Of a DNA stretch of 14,593 nt, positions 1 through 5,118 are shown piece after piece. Every line of letters starts with the position of its first letter. Within the stretch, counting starts at the first letter, position 1. Under the pieces are notes generated by a model. The model did no database searches, was not told the DNA's origin, and saw only the letters and a list, made by a program, of their open reading frames with translations. The DNA is taken from the NCBI GenBank assembly GCA_037440925.1, contig JBBITF010000073.1, positions 1 to 14,593 on the forward strand. The letters are read 5' to 3'. This DNA is from JAABUE01 sp037440925 (GTDB lineage: Bacteria; Chloroflexota; Anaerolineae; Anaerolineales; Villigracilaceae). Made by a program: the position numbers and the translations under genes.

Positions 1-303
1 CGGATTGCCAAATCCGCACATGCCTCCCTTGTGGGCAATCGCCAATGACAGTGAAGCTCGAAATCTTGGTTGATTTTGGCCGTTTTGAAGATAGCTGGGC
101 TTATTTTCTGAGATTTCTGTGGAGATACAGCCACGATTTGTAAAATCTTATGTGCAACCGTACAGAATTCCGACTTTTTGACGTGCAAAGTTGCAAAGTG
201 ATACGACTTTATGAGACTTTGCCAGAATAGACTTAATACGACTTTACGAGACTCGACACAACGGTATTCCTAAAGCAACTTTTTGAATGAGGCTTCATCT
301 AAA
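1..303. other. Non-coding leader region upstream of the sigma-factor operon
   Basis: I see no convincing gene here. It holds a small inverted repeat at the window edge (CGGATT 1-6 / AATCCG 11-16), a second inverted pair GATTGCC 3-9 / GGCAATC 34-40, and from about 170 onwards a cluster of short repeats just before the sigma gene. A weak sigma-70-like promoter could be TTGACG (178-183) with a poor -10 around 202-207, but the match is low and I do not call it. The region is AT-richer than the genes that follow, as expected for a control region. Confidence 0.5.
184..254. repeat. Short direct and inverted repeats upstream of the ECF sigma gene
   Basis: An 8-bp tandem TGCAAAGT occupies 184-191 and 192-199. 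A 19-bp direct repeat follows 35 bp apart: ATACGACTTTATGAGACTT (201-219) and ATACGACTTTACGAGACTC (236-254), differing at two positions. GCAAAGT (193-199) is also inverted as ACTTTGC (216-222). The position, ending about 50 bp before the sigma start, fits an operator or duplicated promoter. What binds there cannot be told from sequence. Confidence 0.6.
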
Positions 304-903
304 ATGACAGAGACGAACACAAACCAGGCCCTTTCTTTGCGGGCCTTACAGGTTGGTGACCGGGCAGAATTTGCTCGCATGGTAGATTTGTACTCGACCC
401 AAATCTATCGTCTGGCTTTGAAAATGCTGGGCGACCCTCAGGAGGCCGAAGATGTGCTGCAAACGACCTTTCTGAAAGCCTGGCAATCTATTGGGAATTT
501 TGAAGGGCGTTCCAGCCTGTCTACCTGGTTGTATCGGATTGCAGTCAACGAAGTGTTGATGTCTGTGCGCCGTCAAAAACCAACTGTGCCGGTCCTCTTG
601 GAACACGAGAGCGACGAGGACGAGATCGAGCGTCCCGTCCAATTGACGGATTGGTGTTGCCTGCCAGAGGAAGAATTGCTTTCGGCTGAAGCGAAGAGAC
701 ACCTTGACCTGGCTATAACACGCTTGCCAGAAAAATTACGGGTGGTCTTCTTGTTACGAGACGTGGAAGGGTTGTCCATCAAAGAAACTGCTGAGGCCCT
801 CAATTTGACCGAAACCGCCGTAAAGACGCGCTTGTTGCGCGCCCGCTTGAATCTTCGCGAGCAGCTTTCGGCCTATTATGGTGAACGGCTGAAAGAGGAG
901 TAG
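304..903 (+). CDS. ECF-type RNA polymerase sigma factor (RpoE/SigR-like)
   Basis: A 199-residue alternative sigma factor that would direct RNA polymerase to stress promoters. Sigma region 2 spans about residues 24-91 (core and -10 binding, including DPQEAEDVLQTTFLKAW and the RSSLSTWLYRIAVN segment). Sigma region 4 spans about 131-187 (LPEKLRVVFLLRDVEGLS followed by an ETAEALNLTETAVKTRL helix-turn-helix for the -35). Region 3 is absent, as in all ECF factors. The linker is acidic (HESDEDEIE) and carries a vicinal Cys118-Cys119 pair. I chose ATG 304 because GAGG lies at 289-292. A TTG at 283 would add seven residues but has no Shine-Dalgarno sequence. The anti-sigma gene starts 5 bp after the stop, the usual ECF/anti-sigma pairing. 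Confidence 0.93.
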   Translation: MTETNTNQALSLRALQVGDRAEFARMVDLYSTQIYRLALKMLGDPQEAEDVLQTTFLKAWQSIGNFEGRSSLSTWLYRIAVNEVLMSVRRQKPTVPVLLEHESDEDEIERPVQLTDWCCLPEEELLSAEAKRHLDLAITRLPEKLRVVFLLRDVEGLSIKETAEALNLTETAVKTRLLRARLNLREQLSAYYGERLKEE

Positions 904-908
904 TTACA

Positions 909-1154
909 ATGGAAAAAGAAAATTGCAAGTCTTTGCTCGCTTCCCTTTCGGATTATGTGGATGGCGTGGCCCAGGAGGAGTTGTGCCGTGAGATCGAGCG
1001 GCATCTCTCTGAATGCGAGAATTGCCGGGTGGTAGTGGACACCTTGAAAAAGACAATTTCGTTATATCACGCTGTCTCTGATACAGAACTGCCGGCAGAA
1101 GTGCGTGAACGCTTGTTCGTGCGTTTGAATCTCGAAGATTTCTTACGTTTGTAA
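909..1154 (+). CDS. Zinc-binding anti-sigma factor, RsrA-like (ZAS domain)
   Basis: An 81-residue soluble protein with no membrane segment, expected to hold the neighbouring sigma factor inactive. It carries the ZAS signature H32-x3-C36-x2-C39, plus C6 located 26 residues before the histidine. The spacing C6/H32/C36/C39 is the same as C11/H37/C41/C44 of Streptomyces RsrA, where oxidation of these cysteines to a disulfide expels zinc and frees SigR. An extra cysteine, C26, is present. GAGGAG just before the sigma stop serves as ribosome-binding site, so the two genes are probably translationally coupled. That it is a redox switch is inferred from ligand spacing and from the thiol-related genes downstream. 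Confidence 0.85.
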   Translation: MEKENCKSLLASLSDYVDGVAQEELCREIERHLSECENCRVVVDTLKKTISLYHAVSDTELPAEVRERLFVRLNLEDFLRL

Positions 1155-1177
1155 CCTTTTGCCCTGCGCTGCATCTA

Positions 1178-1387
1178 ATGAACGTGACCGACCCAACTCC
1201 AAAATTGTCGTCGTTTGAGTTGTTTTTACAAGGGAAATTGAAACCGGCCGAAGAGACAACGCTTCGTTTGCGGCCAGGTTCGACCTGTCCACAATGCGGA
1301 AAAGGAAAACTCGACTATAACGGCGTCCTGGCGTTAGAATGCCCTGTGTGCGGCTTCACTGGAGGCGAAGGCGGCGGTTGCACCTGA
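1178..1387 (+). CDS. Small zinc-ribbon protein of unknown function
   Basis: A 69-residue protein. The N-terminal half is polar and unremarkable. The C-terminal half holds two CPxCG knuckles, C37-P-Q-C40-G and C55-P-V-C58-G, which form a typical zinc ribbon, and a Gly-rich end with a further Cys68. It lies 23 bp after the anti-sigma gene and 44 bp before the disulfide oxidoreductase gene, on the same strand, so it is probably co-transcribed. No clear Shine-Dalgarno sequence precedes the ATG. I do not recognise a named family. A zinc or thiol sensor, or a metal-loading partner for the operon, are guesses from context only. Confidence 0.68.
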   Translation: MNVTDPTPKLSSFELFLQGKLKPAEETTLRLRPGSTCPQCGKGKLDYNGVLALECPVCGFTGGEGGGCT

Positions 1388-1431
1388 TAAATTTATCTTT
1401 TGCCCCGTTGGGGCAGTATATGGAGAAAAAA

Positions 1432-2097
1432 ATGGCTCAATTGCTCAATGAAGAGATTACCCAACAAGTTCGCGAGGCGTTTAGCGGTTTGAAGCAGCCC
1501 GTACACCTGATGTTCTTTGGCAGCAAGCAGGATTGCGCTTATTGCGAAGACACCCATCAATTGTTGGAAGAGGTTGTGGCGCTCAATGACTTGTTGAGTC
1601 TGAGCGTTTATGATATAGATGCGGATGCCGCTTTGGCCCAGAAATACAACGTGGACAAGACGCCCGGCCTGGTCATCGCTGGGAAGGAAGGCGATCAGGT
1701 GATGGATTTTGGGATTCGCATGGCAGGTATCCCGGCTGGGCATGAGTTTTCTTCGCTCATTCAGGATATTTTCATTGTCTCTGCCCGTGACTCGGGGTTG
1801 AACCAACAGACCCGCGCAATGCTCAAATCGTTGCAAGAGCCGGTGCTGTTACAGGTCTTTGTTACCCCAACTTGTCCGTATTGCCCACGCGCTGTGGTGC
1901 TGGCTCATCAAATGGCCATGGAAAGCCCACTGGTGCAGGCCGAAATGGTGGAAGCGACCGAGTTCCCAGACTTGTCGAACCGGCATCGCGTCAGCGGCGT
2001 GCCACATACGGTGGTCAACGATGGGAAAGGCAACGTGATTGGTGCAGTGCCGGAGGCCAACTTGATGGCTGAAATCCAGCGGGCGTTGGCAAGTTAA
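1432..2097 (+). CDS. Protein disulfide oxidoreductase (PDO), two thioredoxin folds
   Basis: A 221-residue cytoplasmic glutaredoxin-like protein built of two tandem thioredoxin folds, each with an active-site CxxC: C35-A-Y-C38 and C148-P-Y-C151. The matching cis-prolines are P78 (KTPGL) and P191 (GVPHT). The GIPAGHEF stretch between the domains is characteristic of the PDO family known from Pyrococcus, Aquifex and other thermophiles, and the length is normal for it (about 225). PDOs form, reduce and isomerise protein disulfides with thioredoxin reductase. ATG 1432 is preferred because GGAG at 1422-1425 is 6 bp upstream. An in-frame ATG at 1420 is possible. Presence in a sigma/anti-sigma operon suggests induction by thiol oxidation. 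Confidence 0.9.
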   Translation: MAQLLNEEITQQVREAFSGLKQPVHLMFFGSKQDCAYCEDTHQLLEEVVALNDLLSLSVYDIDADAALAQKYNVDKTPGLVIAGKEGDQVMDFGIRMAGIPAGHEFSSLIQDIFIVSARDSGLNQQTRAMLKSLQEPVLLQVFVTPTCPYCPRAVVLAHQMAMESPLVQAEMVEATEFPDLSNRHRVSGVPHTVVNDGKGNVIGAVPEANLMAEIQRALAS

Positions 2098-2190
2098 CCT
2101 TAAGGCGTGGAATAGCCCTCTTTAACGGTAGCAGGCTCAGGCGTGGGGCGAAGCGGGAGCAGGTTGATCGTTTTCGATGGGAGTCGTCCG

Positions 2191-2778
2191 ATGTCAAGCG
2201 TTCGCAGCAAGAAACGTTTCCGTAAGTCCAATTTGCCGGGGATGGCCTTTTTGGGGGGCGGGCTGATCTTGCTTGGATTGGCGATTTGGATGTTGTGGCC
2301 GCGTCAGCAGGAGGGTGAGGCGGCTGTCTCTTCCTATGAGTCGCTGACGGTGCCGGTGGCTGTCGAATATGCGGCGCCGCAGTTGACGCTTTTCGATATA
2401 AGCGGCGTGCAGCATTCACTGGCGGCCTATCGCGGTCAGGTGGTGTTGGTGAACTTGTGGGCTACCTGGTGCCCGCCTTGTAAAGCGGAAATGCCGACCT
2501 TGAACCAGTATTATAAAGACCATGCCGCCGAGGGATTCGTCATCTTGGCGGTGAACGACGGCGATGCGGCCGAGGCGGTGCGGTCGTTTGCGCAGGCTTA
2601 TGGCCTGTCTTTCCCGGTGCTGCTCGATCCGACTTATCTTGCCAGTCAGGTTTTCAAGGTGCGTAGCTTGCCCAGTTCGTTCGTGATTGATCGGGAGGAA
2701 GTTGTCCGTTTGCGGTGGGTGGGCGAGATTGACCGGCCAACGCTGGAAAAGTATGTGACTCCGCTGATTGTGGAGTGA
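2191..2778 (+). CDS. Membrane-anchored TlpA/ResA-like thiol-disulfide oxidoreductase
   Basis: A 195-residue protein with a basic N-terminus, one transmembrane helix at about residues 15-36, and an extracytoplasmic thioredoxin-like domain of the AhpC/TSA-redoxin type. The active site is W93-C94-P-P-C97 within VNLWATWCPPCKAEMP, and the cis-proline is P161 in RSLPSSFVID. Members reduce extracytoplasmic disulfides, for example during cytochrome c maturation. GGGAG (2179-2183) lies 7 bp before ATG 2191, which makes that start more likely than an in-frame GTG at 2143. The OsmC-like gene follows after 9 bp. With the cytoplasmic PDO upstream, the operon covers both sides of the membrane. Confidence 0.9.
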   Translation: MSSVRSKKRFRKSNLPGMAFLGGGLILLGLAIWMLWPRQQEGEAAVSSYESLTVPVAVEYAAPQLTLFDISGVQHSLAAYRGQVVLVNLWATWCPPCKAEMPTLNQYYKDHAAEGFVILAVNDGDAAEAVRSFAQAYGLSFPVLLDPTYLASQVFKVRSLPSSFVIDREEVVRLRWVGEIDRPTLEKYVTPLIVE

Positions 2779-2787
2779 GGAGGCAAG

Positions 2788-3258
2788 ATGCAGGCAAAGG
2801 TGAATTGGAAAGGGCGCATGTCTTTTGTGGGGACGGCAGATTCTGGCTTTCAGGTCAATTTGGGAAGTGATCCCCAAGTAGGCGGCGATAATGACGGTTT
2901 TCGCCCGATGGAGTTGATGGCGGTCAGCCTGGCCGGTTGTACGGCTATGGATGTCATTTCTATCCTGACCAAAAAACGCCAGCAGGTGACGGCTTTTGAG
3001 GTGCGTGTGGCAGCGGAGCGCGCTGAAGAACATCCCAAAGTGTTTACCAGCGCCACCATCGAGTATCTGGTGACAGGTCACGATGTAGACGAGGCGGCGG
3101 TGTTGCGCGCCATCGAACTTTCAGCCGAACGTTATTGCCCGGCGCAGGGCATGTTGGCGCGGGTTTTCCCCATTACGCTGCGTTACAAGATTTTCGAAGC
3201 CCAAGAGGGGGGCGAAACGTTCATCAAGGAGGGCGCTTACACGCCACAACAGAGATGA
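2788..3258 (+). CDS. OsmC/YhfA-family peroxide-detoxifying protein
   Basis: A 156-residue cytoplasmic protein of the OsmC/Ohr fold. The two conserved cysteines are visible: C51 in SLAGCTAMDV and C117 in ERYCPAQGML. In characterised relatives this pair forms the peroxidatic/resolving couple that reduces organic hydroperoxides. The block FRPMELMAVSLAGCTAMDVISIL resembles the YhfA-like subgroup more than Ohr. A strong Shine-Dalgarno sequence (GAGGAGG) stands before the ATG. It is the last gene of the thiol operon. The TGA stop (3256-3258) lies inside the target duplication of the adjacent mobile element, which suggests insertion exactly at the gene end without damage to the protein. Confidence 0.9.
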   Translation: MQAKVNWKGRMSFVGTADSGFQVNLGSDPQVGGDNDGFRPMELMAVSLAGCTAMDVISILTKKRQQVTAFEVRVAAERAEEHPKVFTSATIEYLVTGHDVDEAAVLRAIELSAERYCPAQGMLARVFPITLRYKIFEAQEGGETFIKEGAYTPQQR

Positions 3259-3290
3259 ATGGTAACTGCCTACCCTGCCTATATTTGAGC

Positions 3291-3309
3291 GCAAACCGTC
3301 CACCGTCCA
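3291..3309. repeat. Dispersed 19-bp repeat, copy 1 (inside the MITE)
   Basis: GCAAACCGTCCACCGTCCA, continuing into a further TCGTCCACCG tandem. The identical 19-mer recurs at 13403-13421. The core is a short CCGTCCA-type tandem. Confidence 0.8.
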
Positions 3310-3321
3310 TCGTCCACCGTT

Positions 3322-3382
3322 CACGAATACTGCACGAATACACACATAACGCCGTCTTTCGGGCATTCGTGGTTTATTCGTG
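3322..3382. repeat. Nested palindrome inside the MITE
   Basis: Two stacked inverted pairs share one axis: CACGAATA (3322-3329) with TATTCGTG (3375-3382), and CACGAAT (3333-3339) with ATTCGTG (3365-3371). They are separated by 3-nt bulges on each side, with a 25-nt loop. This could fold as a long hairpin in RNA or as a cruciform. It may double as a weak transcription stop for the operon before it or for the convergent minus-strand gene after it, but it lacks a T-run, so I do not call it a terminator. Confidence 0.7.
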
Positions 3383-3465
3383 GATGGTTTTCTCACCCAA
3401 AAACCAAACGGATGTTAGAGGTAGGCAGTTACGATGAATTACGTTTCCTAAAATGTCTTGCCTGG

Positions 3466-3687
3466 TTATATTTCTATACTGTTCAGCAATGTTTTTAAGG
3501 CCAGCAATTCGTCTCTGGTCAGGGTGACGCCTTTGCCCATTTTTTGATGGTCGGGCGACCAATCGCGCAGGTCATATTTTGGCTCTCGGTCGTTCCAACT
3601 GACCAGATTGAGTTCTTTTTGCCATCCCGAATTGGAATGCGAGAGGGCGCCAAGGTGAGCGCGGATTTCGTAGGCGATGTCTGACAT
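3466..3687 (-). CDS. PC4/YdbC-like single-stranded nucleic-acid-binding protein
   Basis: A 73-residue protein matching the YdbC-type bacterial PC4 family (transcriptional coactivator p15 fold). The core signature is clear: LNLVSWNDREPKYDLRDWSPDHQKMGKG followed by TLTRDELLALKTLL. Members are small dimers that bind single-stranded DNA or RNA; their cellular role in bacteria is not well defined. A good ribosome-binding site (AAGGAG on the minus strand, within 3699-3705) precedes the ATG at 3685-3687. It stands alone, divergent from the cNMP-kinase gene and about 25 bp from the end of the MITE flank. Confidence 0.85.
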   Translation of the reverse strand: MSDIAYEIRAHLGALSHSNSGWQKELNLVSWNDREPKYDLRDWSPDHQKMGKGVTLTRDELLALKTLLNSIEI

Positions 3688-3786
3688 GGATGATTGGTCT
3701 CCTTTGGCTGGGGTTTGGACTGTCTGACGGGCGGTTTTTTACAGAGTAATTATCATTCAAACGCAATTTTTTTATTTCTCTTGCTG

Positions 3787-3794
3787 ATTATACT
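3787..3794. promoter_or_regulatory. Putative overlapping -10 elements of divergent promoters
   Basis: The 8-mer ATTATACT reads TATACT on the + strand (3789-3794) and a perfect TATAAT on the minus strand (3787-3792). On the + strand it lies exactly 7 nt before the ATG at 3802, the geometry of a leaderless transcript. No good -35 is visible on either strand. The surrounding 3735-3790 stretch is AT-rich. Tentative. Confidence 0.35.
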
Positions 3795-3798
3795 GAAA

Positions 3799-5106
3799 AT
3801 GATGAACGAGCGGCAGGTTTTCGATAAATTGTCTTTGTTGCGCGAGACTTTTAGGGGGGTAGCCGAAGAGGAACTGCGGGAAATTGCCAATACTACCCGT
3901 TTCTGCGCTTATCCGGCTGGACATGTCTTATGTCACGAGGGCGCTTATGAGGACGTGTTTTATATCCTGGCAGAGGGCAGCGCGGTGGTCAGCAAGATTA
4001 TCAGCCAGGAGGATGGAGAGAGGGTACTGCGCACTGTGGGGCGAGGCGATTTGATTGGAGAGATGGCGTTGATTCAAAATTCCACGCGCGCGGCCACTGT
4101 GCGCGCCGTCACTGATTGCACTGTGCTGGAAATGGATAAGCAAGATTTCGATGCCATGCTGAATCGCAGTCCTAGCATGGCGGTCAACATCATCCGCATT
4201 AGCCTGGAGAGGATGCGTGAGAATGACCGCATTGCCATTCAATATTTGCAGCAGGCCAACCAGGTCTTGCGCCAGTTGGACCGCAATAAATTAGAGTTCA
4301 TTCAGGTGGCCGCGCACGAACTTCGCACTCCTTTGACCGTCATCAAGGGATATGTGGATGTGCTGCGTTCCTTCTCTGGGTTGGCGGCGGATAGCCGATT
4401 GTTGGAGATTATGGATGGCATCCGAAAAGGCACGGAGCGGATGCACGAAGTGGTCAATACCATGCTGGATGTGACGCGCATTGACAGCGAGACGCTGCGC
4501 CTGCGGCCATCGCCGCTGCCGGTGCGACGCTTGATTGAAGAGACGGTGCAAGAATTTAAAGGCGCCGCTTCAGAGCGGAACATCGAATTGCTTGTGGCTG
4601 TGGAGGCGGATATGCCCATTCTGCACGCCGACCCTGTTCTGTTGCAGAAGGCGCTGACGCAGTTGCTCCTGAATGCCATTAAATATACGCCCAATGGCGG
4701 GCAGGTGACGGTGGGCGCAAACGCTGTGAGGATGGACGATGGTCAGCCGGCTGTTGAAATCAGAGTCAAAGATACGGGTATTGGCCTGGATGCAGTGCAT
4801 CACGAACTGGTCTTCGAAAAATTCTACCAGGTGGGTGATGTGTCGCTGCATTCGTCGGGTAAAACAACATTCAAGGGCGGCGGCGCAGGATTGGGGTTGG
4901 CTATTGTGCGCGGCGTGGCCCGCGCCCATGGCGGCAAGGCGTGGGTGGAAAGTCAGGGACATGACGAGATCAATTTCCCTGGCTGTACGTTCTATTTACA
5001 GTTGCCTGTCTATCCTCCCTTGAACAGAAGCAGCGAGGCCGTTTTGCCATCCAGCCGGCCGACTCCCTATGCTATGCAGGAAACAACAACCCTCCAGCGT
5101 GATTAG
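3799..5106 (+). CDS. Cyclic-nucleotide-binding domain / histidine kinase fusion
   Basis: A 435-residue soluble sensor kinase. The N-terminal Crp-like cNMP-binding domain (about residues 8-135) retains a recognisable phosphate-binding cassette, G87-E88-M-A-L-I followed by R97-A-A-T, so nucleotide binding is plausible. A linker helix (136-165) leads to the HisKA dimerisation domain with H-box A-H173-ELRTPLT, then an HATPase domain with N-box (LLLNAIKYTPNGG, 289-301), G1 (VKDTGIGL), F-box (VFEKFYQ) and G2 (GGGAGLGLAIV). No membrane helix is present. The start is ATG 3799 or the adjoining ATG 3802. There is no Shine-Dalgarno sequence, but TATACT lies just upstream, which suggests leaderless translation. 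No response regulator adjoins it, so its partner is elsewhere. A TTG at 3694 would add a hydrophobic stretch and is unlikely. Confidence 0.9.
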   Translation: MMNERQVFDKLSLLRETFRGVAEEELREIANTTRFCAYPAGHVLCHEGAYEDVFYILAEGSAVVSKIISQEDGERVLRTVGRGDLIGEMALIQNSTRAATVRAVTDCTVLEMDKQDFDAMLNRSPSMAVNIIRISLERMRENDRIAIQYLQQANQVLRQLDRNKLEFIQVAAHELRTPLTVIKGYVDVLRSFSGLAADSRLLEIMDGIRKGTERMHEVVNTMLDVTRIDSETLRLRPSPLPVRRLIEETVQEFKGAASERNIELLVAVEADMPILHADPVLLQKALTQLLLNAIKYTPNGGQVTVGANAVRMDDGQPAVEIRVKDTGIGLDAVHHELVFEKFYQVGDVSLHSSGKTTFKGGGAGLGLAIVRGVARAHGGKAWVESQGHDEINFPGCTFYLQLPVYPPLNRSSEAVLPSSRPTPYAMQETTTLQRD

Positions 5107-5118
5107 GCGAGTGGACGG

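Larger units (their letters stand above)
3254..3440. mobile_element. MITE-like element, probably IS66-derived, with target duplication
   Basis: The element proper is 3262-3432 (171 bp). Its ends are a perfect 13-bp inverted repeat: GTAACTGCCTACC (3262-3274) and GGTAGGCAGTTAC (3420-3432). The flanking 8-mers are GATGAATG (3254-3261) and GATGAATT (3433-3440), seven of eight identical. Ends starting with GTAA and 8-bp target duplications are the known hallmark of the IS66 family, so I infer a non-autonomous IS66 relative. There is no transposase inside. The core carries a CCGTCC-type tandem and a nested palindrome. Confidence 0.75.

Noticed and set aside
3322..3382. Rho-independent terminator for the thiol operon
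   Set aside because: The stem is AT/GC mixed with a long loop and no following T-run; better explained as the palindrome of the MITE.
3694..3798. Extended start (TTG 3694) of the cNMP-kinase, adding a hydrophobic segment
   Set aside because: No ribosome-binding site; the segment is the AT-rich promoter region translated by chance.
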